DNA from: Erigeron canadensis
Taxonomy: Eukaryota > Streptophyta > Magnoliopsida > Asterales > Asteraceae
Length of the DNA stretch: 64,000 nt
Assembly: GCF_010389155.1 (NCBI RefSeq)
Contig: NC_057765.1
Coordinates: 24,554,980 to 24,618,979 of the forward strand
Direction of reading: 5' to 3'
Shown: positions 27,528 to 39,811 of the stretch, piece by piece
Layout: each line of letters opens with the position of its first letter
How positions within the stretch are numbered: the first letter of the stretch is position 1
Program-made: the position numbers and the translations under genes
The notes under the pieces: model-generated
What the model saw: the letters and a program-made list of their open reading frames with translations, nothing else
The model's database searches: none
What the model was told of the DNA's origin: nothing

Positions 27528-27832
27528 AATCTGTATATGTATGTAATTTGTCTTCAGCTACTATTGTATGAAAGAAACTTTGTTTTGGTTTATTGTATGT
27601 AAGTTTGTCTCAAAACTGAACGAATTGTGTAAGAAATCGACCGGATACTAACGTGACACCATCAAACATCTGATACGTGGCCCAATGAGAGACCACCACA
27701 TCAGCATTTAACATATTATTTACATGATTCGTTCAGTTTAGCAGGTTATTTACATACAATGAACCAAAACAAAGTTTCTTTCCCACAATAATAGCTGAAG
27801 ACAAGTTACATACACACACTGATTCTTTTTCA
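27528..27832. mobile_element. Foldback (inverted-repeat) element, ~305 bp
   Basis: The left arm 27528-27630 and right arm 27723-27832 are inverted copies sharing GAAAGAAACTTTGTTTTGGTT and TTGTCTTCAGCTA. About 90 bp separate them. MITE-like, noncoding; no target duplication was resolved. Confidence 0.65.
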
Positions 27833-28562
27833 AAACAATTAATAATTAAACAACCGTTGAAAAATGTAAGAGAGAAGAAACAATATATTATATGATAATA
27901 TGAAGGATACGTATATTCTATTGATTTGCTAACATGTTGATATCCTGTTATCTCATAACTTAGTTAAGCGAATCGTGATCCACCGTTGCAACTGAGCTTC
28001 AAGTGAGACATCTTCAAAGTTGTGGACAATAATAAATAAATAAAAGCTTTCACTATCGATAAAATACTTTAATATATTATACATATACTTAAAATATATG
28101 TAGTATGTATATTATGCGAAACGGCACTAAAATATTTTGGTAGTATTTATCTTCTTTTTCTAAAAATATTTCATATCATTTCATCCAGTTTTGTAAGAAC
28201 GATTCGCCCGGTCAGACTAATTAATAAACCGGTGGATGCCTGGTTCGATACATATATATCCGGTCTAGCTTTAATTTTAGTTAATTAATTGTTAAAAAAA
28301 ACTATCATTGTACGTAGTACGTTTCCTATTTCCTTTTTCTTGTTTTACATATGTTTTCGAATTTGAATAGCATTATTATCCAAGCTTTATCTTTGACGAC
28401 CCAAATTCGGATTTAATTAAGCTTAGAGTAATTATAAAACATATAATGAAAAGTAATTAATACTGGCCGGTACAGTGGAACAAATTAACATAATTATAAT
28501 GCGCACCCGATCACAACAAATTATTTGATACGCGTACATGTGGAAGACCGGCCGGGTACATA
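27833..28562. other. AT-rich DNA downstream of the dioxygenase gene
   Basis: No gene seen. The right-hand part should contain the dioxygenase 3' untranslated region (minus strand). Confidence 0.4.
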
Positions 28563-30275
28563 TTAAAGTTTCAGACGTTGCAAACGATGAATATTATCGT
28601 CGATTGGCTTGCCTAAGGAATGTTGAAAGTAGTACTCCTCAATGGTAGTTTCCCTGTACCTCGGTGGGTTGTCACTGGAAACAAAATCCTTGAGTGGTCC
28701 ATACGTCCTCGACGTCTCCAAGCTCCTGAAGAAACAAGCAACGGACACCCTTGGCCCTTTCTCTTTTGCAACCGCTCTGTGCTCTAGGCTCTTCAGTTTA
28801 TCATTTGATAGCAACTGGTTGAATATAAAATATACAAAATAAAAACTACTAATTAAATATTCACAAATTAATTTATGGCAACGGCAACGGTACCCAATCC
28901 CAGCAAAGTCGGGGTACGGGAGAGGTATGATGTAGACAGTCCTTACCTCTATTCAAAGGTAGAGAGGCTGCTTCCAGATCCACCAAGGTGGAGGGGACCT
29001 CCGGCCCAAGAATGATAAAAAAAATATGGTTAGATCCATCGGAGTGGGACCTTTATTCCGAAGGGAATAATCTCGATCTTAAACTCTCAATTTCAATAAC
29101 CCTGATCTCAATCTCAAAAACGCTCAGTCTCCGATTTAAGGATCCAGGAAAAAGAGCCGTTGGGGAAGGAGAGAGCAGAAGGTAGAGAGAGAGTAGAGAG
29201 AGAAACCCTTGTAAATATTTTATACGAGTACTAATTAATTTATACGAGTACTAATTAATTTATAAATAATAGTGATTGCCATACACCTAAGTTTAATATC
29301 ATATACGAGTACTAATTAATTTATAAATAATAAATAAATGATTGAGCCCATGTTTTTTATGAATTTAGATATTAAGAAATGAGGGGTTTTATATATAAGT
29401 TTAGATACAACGACACTAAAGAAAACGAAAGAAATGAACTTAATTGCCTGTAGTAAGTCTCCAATGTTGACTACAAGAGAACCAGGAACAGGAGTAACAT
29501 CAACCCATTGATCTTGATGAAGTATTTGGAGGCCTCCAATTTCACCCTGTAGAAGCACAGTCAAGAAATTAGGATCTGTATGTGGAGCTACACCCATGGT
29601 TAGATCTGGTTGTGGACAAGCCGGATAATAATTGCAGAGGAGCCTAAAGCCCTTGTCACAATCCATATCTCCTAGATAATCAGGGTCCAGCCCCAAGGCC
29701 TCAGAGATCAACCGAAATATTACGACACCTAGTTTCTTCAATTCATTCGAGTACTCCATCATTATGTCCCTGCAAACCTCCGGCAATTCCTCATAGGGCG
29801 GAGGGGTAGGAGCCATAATCGAAGCAAAAGTGTCCCTCCATCCAGCCACAGACGAGAAATACAGATCGAAATTGGAGTTATACACCACTGCTTTAGATGC
29901 ATCTCTTGTGTAGAACTTTTTCTTCACCTCAACATCTTGCTCATGGAATCTACGGACACCGTTGAGCATTTCCTCCATCACGCTCATCGGTATCCCGTGA
30001 TTCGTTACATAAAATATTCCTATATCTTCTGAAGCTCTACGGATCTTCTCAACTGTTGATGATCTATTGGTGGAACCTAGATCTATCGTTGGAATTATTT
30101 CCAAACAGTTGACGGCCGCCGGGGCCTTGGGATTTAAGATTTCTGGTGGATGCATAAACATCCGAGGGATTTCTCGGATTCCTGCATCCACCAGACCTTT
30201 CACACCAGCTTTCGTTTCGTCGAAAGCTTTAACTTCGGCTAGTCGGTCATATGGTGGGACAATGGAGGAAGCCAT
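28563..30275 (-). CDS. 2-oxoglutarate/Fe(II)-dependent dioxygenase, ACC-oxidase-homolog type
   Basis: Two exons, 30275-29448 and 28814-28563, encode 359 residues. The N-terminal DIOX_N region contains YDRLAEVKAFDETKAGVKGL and GIREIPRMF, typical of the plant 1-aminocyclopropane-1-carboxylate-oxidase-homolog group. In the catalytic domain HTD gives His232 and Asp234, and exon 2 supplies His288 (LEHR) and Arg298-x-Ser300 (GPRVSV), the iron and 2-oxoglutarate ligands. All are present, so the enzyme should be active. The substrate cannot be read; relatives act in specialised metabolism. The 633-bp intron starts ACAG/GC and ends CAG, a GC-AG intron, and the exon junction GDLLQ/LLSND is the family's normal one. 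It is the only intact non-TE gene inside the TE block. Confidence 0.9.
28876..28995 (-). mobile_element. SINE-like fragment in the dioxygenase intron
   Basis: Read on the minus strand it contains GGAAGCAGCCTCTCTACC, then GTAGAGGTAAGG-like and CCCCGACTTTGCTGGGATTGGG segments. These resemble the body of TS/SolS-type plant SINEs. No target duplication was identified. Further into the intron, TACGAGTACTAATTAATTTATA occurs three times (29223-29330). Confidence 0.5.
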
Positions 30276-30623
30276 ATTGTTGTTCTGGTCGATAGTTATT
30301 GCTTCTAGCTAGGATGATAAGTAATTAACTTGCTGTTATATGTGCATGCCCACTCACTGATTATATAGACATGTATATATGGATGGTGAACATGTAGTTA
30401 ATATACAATTAACGTTTATGTGATTAATTGGTTATTAAGTTTTTTAAACAAAAACAATAATTAAATGATTATGTATTGATATAAATAATTAATATATTCG
30501 ATGGTGCATGTGGTCGCTTACTCGCTTCACGTGGTTAATATATAATTAGCGTGTATGCACATGATTAATTAGTAGGTGCATAAGTAATCTAAGTAAAAAC
30601 AATAGATGATCGATTATTATATA
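30276..30623. other. Promoter region of the dioxygenase gene
   Basis: AT-rich upstream DNA. A TATA-like CTATATAA is at 30361-30368 (minus), 86 bp before the ATG. A repeated motif with CACATG/ATGATTAATT (30411 and 30552) is noted. No gene seen. Confidence 0.4.
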
Positions 30624-30882
30624 CTCCCTCCGTCCTAATTTAATTAAATGTCAAAATTTGACTTGTTGAGTCTTTCTTCTCTTATTTTGACCGTAATTAT
30701 TTTTGTTTGTATAATATCATACCTAACAAAAGTTATATCAATGAAAAATACATCTAAAGTTCAATCTATCCATATATGTTACATCAATTATCGTATTACA
30801 CACATAAAACAATTTACGGTCAAAGTTACGAAAGAAAGACTTCAAAAGTCAAAATAGGACATTTAAATTGGAACGGAGGGAG
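30624..30882. mobile_element. Stowaway-type MITE (259 bp)
   Basis: The termini CTCCCTCCGTCCTAATTTAA and its reverse complement (AACGGAGGGAG at the right) lie between TA dinucleotides (30622-30623, 30883-30884). This is the signature of Tc1/mariner-derived Stowaway MITEs. It has no coding capacity. Confidence 0.8.
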
Positions 30883-30925
30883 TACTGTATTGATTTTTAA
30901 CTAGCCCGCGCGATGCGGCGATACT

Positions 30926-33884
30926 TGTAACAATCGTGGTTCCTGACCTTTTGACCATATGTACAATTTAACTAACTATCGAGTTGACCAATATAGTTCA
31001 AGTACAATTTGGAGTTCATGTAAGTGTAATGTGTCCAAATAGATCAATTTATCGTTTAAGATATATGTGCTAGTCGATATCATCGTTGGTGCAAATCGAA
31101 CCTAAACCTTGAGATGACATTTATATCTAATTGGCTTTACGGTACTAGATGACATTAAATCTAGTTAGCAACATGAAATGGATCCTCCATGGGTCAAACC
31201 CATGACCCATCACCCAACTAACTTCCTTATTTATCCAACCATCCATTCATTCCTTCCCTTATCTTTTCTTCCTTCCTTTCTTCTTACAAGAAAAACACAC
31301 ACACACACAAATGTCTTTCTCTCTCTAAGATTCTTACACCAAGATTATGGTTTCAAATTGGATTAGTGCTAGAAACATCATCTATTACATCTCCTTTGCA
31401 TCATATCAAGATTTGGGTCATCAAAAAAGTGCAAAAATCCTCCATTTGGGTCAATTTTCGGGTTTGAACAATTGTGGTGATTTTGGTAAGTCAAGTTCCT
31501 CCCAAATCGATTATTTTATGTTTGTAAACTTGATTATAGTCATAACTAACAAAACTTGGGACAAAAATCGGGTCAAAACCCTAAAGAGGGCAAAATTAGG
31601 GTTTATGTTACTAAAATTAGGTCAACAAACGATTTGAGTCAAGATTGATGTTATGAATCAAGATTATGATGTGGGTTATGTTTAATGATGTTAAAATATG
31701 TTTGATTTATGTATAAAAATGTGTCTTGGAGCTTCCTTAGTCGATCTTGAAGTCAAGAATCTGCCCAGTCAGAGCACGAACGCTCAGACAGACGCACCGT
31801 GCTTGTGGCCGTGCTATGTGCCCAGTTCTTCCCGTACTGCAGACGCTCACACGGCCGACCGTGCGAGCAGCCGCAGTATTTCTGTTCCTTCCCCAACTTT
31901 TTCGTTCGGTTATCGGTCGACTTTTAATGATCCAAAACTTGTTTATTGGTCTTATATTAACATACTAAGGTTAACAAAATTGGTTAAACACAATTCTAAA
32001 CACTTTGATTTTCAAGTGGAATTTTGGTGCTAAGTCATTGAACCGTGTCTAACCAAAACTCTTCATTTGTCATTTAAACGTTCTCGAATGACTTATAAAA
32101 CATCTTTAGGGGAAATTGTGGTATAGTATAACTAGTATTGACCATGTCTTGTATTGTGACATATATTGTTAGGTTGTGGACTTTTGACGACCATTGGGCA
32201 TTCGTAGCTTGATATTAACTTGCTATTGCCGATCAAGGTGAGTTCGTAGCTCCCTACTCGTTTGAGATTCGGGCTGAAAAGTGTACAACCTTTGTGTGAT
32301 TACTTGTTTGTTTGTACAATTATGTGTTTCCTTGATTGATGACATAGTTCAATTGTGCATACGTTTGATTTCCTTGATGATGACATGACTTGATTGTGCA
32401 TATGTTGAGTGTCTTGAGTGATGACATTATTTGATTGATGGAATTGTTAACGTGTAAATACGTGGTTATTATATGATTATTGTATGTGCATGTTTGGTTG
32501 ATTATCAGGTTAGTCGTGCATATATGGAAGACGGTAATACTTTCGAAAGGTTGGAGATGTGGTGGGAAGGCTGCGGGTGACCCTATATATAAGCATCAAA
32601 GGCCTTTCAAAAGTAGTATCGTACGAAGTATATACACATAGTGTTTGTTCCTGGGTGGGCATTGATGGTCATGGTGCAATTGAGTACAATGAAGTACATT
32701 ACGCACAATTGAGTACAATCAGGTACATTACGTGTAGTTGAGTGCAATTGAGGGACATTGATAGACATGTTGGGCGTTATAGAACTTGTTAGATACTTCT
32801 TGATATCATTATTACTTGTTCTTGTTTACTAAGCGTATTCTAAATACCTTGCGTAGTTCATTATGTGAGTACATATGTGAGGGTCATTGATGGACATTGA
32901 TTGATTATGTATTGTTTGAGTATGATTGATTTATTTATGATTAGGGTAGTTGTACATACATGGAAGACGATGATACATTTAATGAGTTGGAGATGTGGTG
33001 GGAAGGCTGCGGGTGACCCTGTATACAAACATCTAAGATTCCTTAAATGTAAAGTCGTATGAAATGTATGTGCATTGTGCATGGTTGAGTTGATGGACAT
33101 GATGACAATAAACGGGTACTTACGTACTTGATGACATTAAACGGGTACTTACGTACTTGATGACATTAAACGGGTACTTATGTACTTGATGACATTAAAC
33201 GGGTACTTATGTACTTGATGACATTAAACGGGTACTTATGTACTTGATGACAATATTGATGACAATAGAGGGACAATGTGTGCATGTGCAATAAACTGGT
33301 GCTATACGTACTTGATGACAATTGGATGACATGAGAACAATTGAGGGACATTGATGGACATGTCTGGCATTTTAGAAATTGATGGATATTTGTTGATGTC
33401 GACATTCTGTGTTCTTGTGCATTATGTGTGTTCTAGTTATGGTATGATTGTGCAATGGATACATGTGGGTCCAGGTTGCGTTACGAGCCAACCTATATTG
33501 AGTACTTGCGCCTTTTAATGACTTACTGTAAGTGTGTTCCTTGTTCATTTGCTTAGTTCATATTGTGAATGGCTTTGGCATTAGATCCTCGTCATTCGCC
33601 CCTACGAACTCACCAACCTAGTGTTGACCTTGTTTAGTACACTTTTCAGGTAACCTTGTGAATCCAAGACGTGATGGTTGATGGATGCTTGCGCTAGAGT
33701 TTGGGCTTAGTCTTACATGGATCAAGGATTCATTTGCCTCTATTTGCATTATGCTTTATGTACTTGTTTGTTAATGATGGATTCACCGAATCCCTTTATT
33801 TTCATATAGTTCATGTCCTACGATAATCCCATGCATACGCTATATCTTTTCAGTAGTATTTCGAGCCTAGCTCGGGGTGTTACA
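30926..33884 (-). mobile_element. Solo LTR (2959 bp), Ty3/gypsy-like, with perfect 5-bp target duplication
   Basis: Flanked by ATACT on both sides (30921-30925, 33885-33889). The minus-strand copy starts TGTAACACCCCGAGC and ends TGTTACA. It has no internal retrotransposon genes, so it is a single LTR left by recombination, or a large LTR-like element. It is homologous to 46509-48873 (shared CCTGAAAAGTGTACTAAA and GTTGGTGAGTTCGTAGG). The interior contains a 29-bp tandem array. Confidence 0.75.
33101..33245. repeat. Tandem array, 29-bp unit, 5 copies
   Basis: Five head-to-tail copies of GATGACATTAAACGGGTACT followed by TACGTACTT or TATGTACTT, without spacers, inside the solo LTR. Confidence 0.9.
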
Positions 33885-34070
33885 ATACTGACAAGTGACA
33901 ATGGGCGTTGGTGGTGGTGACGACAGCTGTAACGATAGCGATAATTAATTTAAAATTAATTGATTTAAAAGAAGATAATTATAGTTATTTTGTAGGTTGA
34001 AAATACGTTATATGTTATAAATAATTTCATTAAAGGTATTTATAGTTATATTAGGGAGAAGGGTGCAGTC

Positions 34071-34580
34071 AACAATATGAATCGGCTCCTTCCATCGATA
34101 TATAGGGCATGTCGTCTCCATTGTACCCCTTTCAACGACTCTCATCAGCAATTAGCATCGCTTCCTTCCATCAGCTACCTTTGGCCGATGCTAGTGAACT
34201 TTGGGTGTGATATTTTCATGGTAAACAAACAAAAAAAACATAAATATATACATATGTACTCCCACATACATCTCTATCTCTCTCTATATATAATTCTCTA
34301 TCTCAAAGTGCATACGTGGCATGACACTTTGCTCGCCACATCATCTTTTTCCTACGTAAGCTGTCACCTGTGCATTCGTTTTGAAGAAATACTTAAAAAT
34401 ATAATGCAACAATGTGGGAGCCATGAGTCGAACATCATACCTTCGACTATCAAGAAAAACATGCATGCCAAGTTGCAAACTTGTCTAAAACTCAGTTGGT
34501 GTCAAAATTCCATCCCAAAACTAGATATAGTAATACTACGTACATATATATTTAATAAATATATTATGAAGTCCTTCACT
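34071..34580. other. Intergenic DNA with CT/TA tracts
   Basis: A TCTCTATCTCTCTCTATATATAATTCTCTATCTC tract near 34270-34305 followed by an ACGTGGCATGACAC motif resembles 36000-36120, so both may be starts of related Helitron-like repeats. A long open frame here (34077-34583) has no recognisable domain and an unnatural composition, so it is not called. Confidence 0.35.
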
Positions 34581-35543
34581 TGATGGTTTAACCCACAAGT
34601 GTAGAATACAACAAGTCAAGTAAGCACTAGATAGGACTAGTATGAATGCGACAAGTCAAGTAAGCACTAGATTGGACTAGTATTACAATAAATATAAATG
34701 CAAGAATATATATAAAGTAATACGTACTTAAGCAATATAAAGATAAGTAAGTAAAGTAAATGATGAGACACAATGTAATTTTTCAAGTGTATTCTATTTA
34801 TTGATGTTAAATAAAATACAAAGTTGTTGCGGAACAAAGATATTACAAAGTAAGTATCTAAACAACCTTATGAATTACAAGTGATCTAATATTTGCTAAA
34901 TAAACTCTTTTGATCGAAATACTTAAAGTTGTGAAGTATAACTGTTTAGATCGAGAGTATTTGAGCAAAGACACCAAATTGCAAAAGTGTAATTTGGACG
35001 AGGGAAGTGACTTGGTATTTATAGGCAAAAAGAATGAATATAATATTCTTTTTGCCATAAAAATATAGTTACATGCTTTTAAGAAAATTACTTTAATTCC
35101 TTAAATGCATTGATTAAAGTACAAGAATAAAGTCACTTGATAATGACTTGTATTCTAATTAACCAACCACCTTTACATGCGTGTAAGGCTTTTAACAAAA
35201 GACAAATGGATTGTCCAGTTAAAGACATGTAAAGGTATAAAGTCAATTCCTCGTAATCAGTGTTCAAACTTTTAAGGTCTAGAACACGGTCAAGGACTCC
35301 AGTCAGGAGATCTGATAACTCTGCCAGTGAGCTCCGCTATTTGTCAGACTTCTTTCTTCAGACTTCAGTCTTCGACTTCAGTGGAAAGATCTTGACTGCA
35401 GTGAAGTCCAGTGAACAAATTTGGTGGAATCCAGATTCCTTTACAAGTAAGTTGTTCACTGGTCTTCACATAATTTCTGGACAAATCTTCAAAGGGCTCC
35501 AGTAGTCACGTCTGGAGTGAGTCCAGTAAACCTGGACCTAACA
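34581..35543 (-). mobile_element. Probable solo LTR (963 bp), copia-like
   Basis: The plus-strand ends are TGATGGTTTAACCC and GGACCTAACA. On the minus strand it reads TGTTAGGTCCAGG ... CATCA, a usual LTR start and end, with a TATAAATA promoter motif near 35020. I found no matching target duplication, so one edge may be altered. A direct repeat, AAGTCAAGTAAGCACTAGAT, occurs twice at 34614 and 34653. Confidence 0.5.
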
Positions 35544-36013
35544 TATATATGTCTTCTATTATATATTTTTTTTATATTTAGTTTAGTAATTAAATAATTT
35601 CAAAAATAGAATTGTTTTTTCCCATAAGATGGTACTAGAAAAGACAAACTAAGGAGGACTATGTTCGGTTCAACCGATCGTCGGTGACCAATTATAAGAT
35701 AAAAGAAGTTTTTAAATTCTCTATTAAAAATTATAAATTTACGTATTACGTGAGAAACCCTTATAATTGAAGGAAAAAACTCTCACATGCTCACTTTATA
35801 TGAAAATTAAATATATATGATCATCTTAAACATGTATAGAGTCAAACTCAAATATGAGCAAACATTAGACCTTTTGTGAGTTTCCATCTATAGGTATTAA
35901 GTTGTTTATATATATACACCGGTAATATTATTTCGAGTTGAAATTTATTTCTAAATATATGCATGATTGAAAGGATTTATAGATACATGATACATCTTCT
36001 TCTTTCTCTCTCC

Positions 36014-36054
<41 letters not shown>

Positions 36055-37489
36055 ATTCTCTATCTCAGTTTGATGATGTGACCTAGCTCAGAGTTCGCCA
36101 AATCATTTTTTCCTACGTGACATTCTCACGGTCTCGTCCATCATAGGTTGACACGTAAGCTGACACCTATGTATACTTGACAAATTATCATCTAGTCAAC
36201 AGCCACATAGCTTTTATTTATTATAAATATATATCATATTAAAAAGTCATAAGCATGATTAGATCCACAATCTCAATCTTTTAATTTGAAAGATAAATCA
36301 CTTGATCTAATGAGATTTTTGTTTATATTTTGCAAAACATGATAGATATTTGGTCTAAAATCCCACGAAACTAATTAAAACTATTATTTTTATAATTAGA
36401 TGACTATATATATAAAAGAGATATATGGTAATAGTTTCTTACCAAAAATATTTAATATTAATATATATTATGACATAAATTGATTAATAAGAATTCATCA
36501 TAAATACATATTGATGACATATTCCAAATTTATAAAAGTTTCAATATTTTAAAGATTTTATCTAATTCTTATTAAAAAGTAATCATGATTCTTAATTTTT
36601 TAATATAATATCTTTTGAGATATAAATTTTAGTATCATCAAATTCGATGAATACATTGTCTTAACCGGGTCTGCCTAGAATGTCTACTTGCATTCCCCTA
36701 TTATATCCCGCCTTTACCATCAGAACATTTATTAGCAAAACATGTTACTATTTGTAAATAATCAAGATGATAATTGTTGGTGCTCTATTTGTTGTTGTCT
36801 GCGTAGTGGTCGTCTTTGTTACCGTTTGCTTCAAATTATTACATGTTAGCTAAAAAAGATTGATTATCTACAAGAAAAAGTTTTTAGAGTGTGTAACCTC
36901 CCAAACAACTTTACTATATAAAAGAGCGAGATGGTTATAACTGTTTATAAACATATACAAAACATGTAATTTATAATGTATTCCCTTTTGGCTTTTAAAT
37001 TGCTAACCATTATGATTTTTAGTTGTTTTGTTACATAACGAGTCACGGAGAAAAATGTTGTCTTAATTTAAGTTGAATTTGTGTTTCTATATACTCTATG
37101 TTTAATTCTTTGAGGGTGGACGTAATACGTAATGAGGCAAGGTGGTGATCCACCGGTGACCGGTTGGAACACCACCCGCCCTGTAGGTACCAATGGGGTG
37201 GGTAGCAAAGTGGTGATGGTGGTATCTGGTTTTCTTCTTATCCTCTCACCTTATTTGTTTTATCTTTTTCTTTGTTTTGTTTTTTGTCTTTTAAGTGAGG
37301 AGAGACGGGGAGAGAATGGTGAAATATTCATCGCTTGTGGAGGGAATGGGGGAAGACGAAAAAAAATGAAGACTCTATCCCGAAGTTTATAATTTTTTCC
37401 TTATAAAAATGTTTATTAGTTTGTCATTTGACATTTTACTTCATTTTATAAAAAAATATCTAATGTTTGTTGAATTATTTATTAGAAAT
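35544..37489. other. AT-rich intergenic DNA with microsatellite
   Basis: It contains a CT tract followed by (TA)n (36000-36053), long AT-rich stretches and no recognisable gene. The open frame 37132-37392 is low complexity and not supported. The whole part from about 36040 may belong to the Helitron-like element ending at 37526. Confidence 0.4.
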
Positions 37490-37526
37490 TTATATTATCT
37501 CGTGCAACGCACGGGGCTAAACCTAG
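37490..37526 (+). mobile_element. Helitron-like 3' terminus
   Basis: CGTGCAACGCACG makes a compact hairpin, followed by GGGCTAAACCTAG and then T. The 5' end is not identified. Confidence 0.5.
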
Positions 37527-37879
37527 TACATATATATATATATATACACATACGATTTTCACCATGTTCGTCATCACCATATGTTCTTGTTCTTCTCCAT
37601 TTTTCCGACGACGATTCTGTTTTCGGCAACCCATTTGACTTGTTTTTCAGGTGAGATACCTAATGGTGGTGATGGGTATGTTTTAGTTTTTCCATATCAT
37701 GATCTTCGTCATCATCATTCGCTGGAGGTTCATCGGTCGAAAGGAACAAAATAGCATCGACGCTTCCATTTGGCATAGATAAAGAGAGAAATTATGGTGT
37801 GTTGTGAACGAAGAAGAAAAAATAAAAGAAACCATAGGAAAATTTACACATGGAACCGATGCTTCTTTTTTTGCAACTG
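37527..37879. other. Left flank of the Tat-type retrotransposon
   Basis: A TA tract (37530-37546) and a segment with short GATGATG/ATCATC repeats. No gene seen. Confidence 0.35.
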
Positions 37880-38294
37880 ATCTCTGTCCAGAACAATTCA
37901 GTCCGAGCTCAAAGTAGCGAAAACCCAGCTCCAAGGAAATATATAAGATCTCCGCCACGATTGCTAAGGTAACAAGATTACCACAAATCTCCTCAAGAAG
38001 GACACAAGATATTCATAAAGGAGGAAGAGATTTACCCTAATTCTCTTACTCTCCTCTCCAAGTTATTTACCCTCTATATAAATAGAGGAGGAAGCCCCAC
38101 GGCAAAGGGATCATACACATTCATACGCATAAAAACCCCAAAAAAACCCCAAGTCGAACAAATCGGCTTAGCCATAAAACTATCCGGCGTAAAGCGGTCT
38201 CTCCGACCCTCTGACCGTAAGGGAATCGCCGCTAAACACCAACAACCCAACTCACACCTCCGGTTGAGCCATAGTGCATTTATTTGATCAAACA
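37880..38294 (+). repeat. 5' LTR, truncated at its left end
   Basis: Homologous to 44848-45287 with a few substitutions and small gaps, for example loss of a CTCTGACATACTCGGACATA stretch. It ends GATCAAACA. A TATATAAATAGAG motif at 38075-38087 is the likely TATA box. The differences from the 3' LTR indicate an old insertion. Confidence 0.85.
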
Positions 38295-38624
38295 AATTGG
38301 CACCATCTGTGGGACCAACCTGAACACAAACCCGAACCCACCATCGATCAAAAATACTACATATGGCCAACCGAGACCCAGAAAGTGCCCAAAACGACAG
38401 TTATAGGTCGCCTTGGGCCCCTCAAAATCGGCAACAAAAGAAAGGATGCCAAGGATGTCATCACCGACATAACCTTTGGTTCCAAAGAAATCGACAAATT
38501 CTTAGAGGACCCGTTGGTAATACAGATCGCAGTCTGTGATATCCTGGTCCATATGGTTTACATAGATGGAGGAAGCGAGTGCGACGCCCTCTACGAGCAT
38601 TGCTTTCTGCAGCTTCCCGATTAA
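38295..38624 (+). pseudogene. Retrotransposon protease remnant (gag deleted)
   Basis: The frame continues from the leader into a retropepsin-like segment with VYIDGGSE, in place of the usual active-site motif, followed by LYEHCF. The gag region that should precede it is absent. It stops at 38624 and the pol frame resumes in another phase, so a frameshift separates them. Confidence 0.7.
38296..38313 (+). other. Primer-binding site
   Basis: TTGGCACCATCTGTGGG follows the 5' LTR after one or two bases. It resembles the tRNA-complementary site common in plant Ty3/gypsy elements. Confidence 0.6.
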
Positions 38625-39811
38625 ATCCGGAGTTCGATAACTTCCCCGAAGGCACCCCTGAGCGGATTCGCAGGAGAGCGAACTTGGCCGATAGGGAAAT
38701 TTGCCTACCAGTCCGAACTGGCCAATCCCCGACGATCAGGACGGAAAACCTAGACTTCGTTATAGTGAGGTCACCCTCGCCCTATAATGTACTGCTGGGG
38801 AGACCTGCTATGAAAAGACTGGGAATCGTTGCGTCCACGATCCACTCCGTGGTCAAGTTCCTGACTCTAGAAGGGGTGGGGACAATAGAGTCCCTCCGTA
38901 GTCCCGGAAAACACATTCACGATGTGAAACGGGCCTGGGAAGAAACGAAGGTTACTATCCCTATGACCACTGAACAGGACAAAGAGGAAGGGATCGCGAT
39001 ATACCCGGCTTTCCCGGAGCAGCTAATTCTGATAGGAAGACAGTTGCCCGCAGAGTTCAAGCCGAAACTTCGAAAACTGTTGGAAGACAACATGGATGTC
39101 TTCGCATGTGATTATTCCGATATGTCAGGGATACCTCGGAAAATACCAGTCTGGGGTAAGGAATTTGTAACGGAGCATAGGTTGAACGAACATAAGCACC
39201 TGACCCCCATCTATCAAAAGAAAAGATCCCTGGCAGCGGAAAGTGACCAAGTCGCATTAAAGGAAGTAGACGAGCTCCTAAAGACCGGGATAATAAGGGA
39301 ATCAGTATACCCCACATGGGTAGCCAACCCAGTCATGGTAAAGAAGAGCGACGGAGGATGGCGGATGTGTGTAGACTTCACAAACATAAACAAAGCAACG
39401 CCAAAGGACTGCTATCCTCTGCCTGAAATCGACTGGAAGGTCAAATCTGTAGCGGATTTCAAATTGAAGTGTTTCCTAGACGCGTACAAAGGATACCGTC
39501 AAATACAGATGGCCAAAGAAGATGAGGAAAAAACGTCGTTCTATACCAGCAAGGGAATATATTGTTACACAAAAATGCCGTTCGGCCTTAAAAATGCAGG
39601 GGCCATGTATCAGCGGCTCCTGGACAAGGTCTTTCATCATCAGTTAGGCAGAAATCTAGAAGCCTACGTGGACGACATGGTCATCAAAAGCGAAGAAGAC
39701 TTGTTGACGGACGTGCAAGAGACTTTCAACACATTGAGAGGAATCAACATGAAACTCAACTCGAAAAAATGCTTCTTCGGTGAGGAAGAGGGGAAATTTC
39801 TGGGATATTAA
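38579..39811 (+). pseudogene. Retrotransposon protease C-terminus and reverse transcriptase
   Basis: About 410 codons. The first part continues the protease domain (SPYNVLLGRPAM). The RT domain follows, with DGGWRMCVDF, MPFGLKNAGAMYQ and the catalytic YVDDM motif. The frame ends in TAA at FLGY; a second in-frame stop (TAG) lies about 20 nt further. Both are inactivating. Confidence 0.85.

Larger units (their letters stand above)
30901..34070 (-). mobile_element. Helitron-like element split by a large solo LTR
   Basis: CTAGCCCGCGCGATGCGG at 30901 is a minus-strand Helitron 3' end, preceded by A. The element is broken at 30925 and resumes at 33885 (ATACTGACAAGTGACAATGG) after the LTR. Its 5' end is not certain; a TCTCCCTAATATAACTAT-like start lies near 34063. 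Net length would be about 200-210 bp. Confidence 0.45.

Noticed and set aside
31178..32033. Several 60-110 codon frames in the 30.9-33.9 kb region
   Set aside because: They fall inside a solo LTR and have no retroelement or cellular domain.
33101..33245. Regular short repeats resembling a CRISPR array
   Set aside because: The 29-bp units abut directly with no unique spacers, inside an LTR of a plant genome; it is a simple tandem repeat.
34077..34583. 168-codon open frame as a gene
   Set aside because: No domain, Ile/Tyr/His-rich composition from AT-rich repeats, and it overlaps microsatellite DNA.
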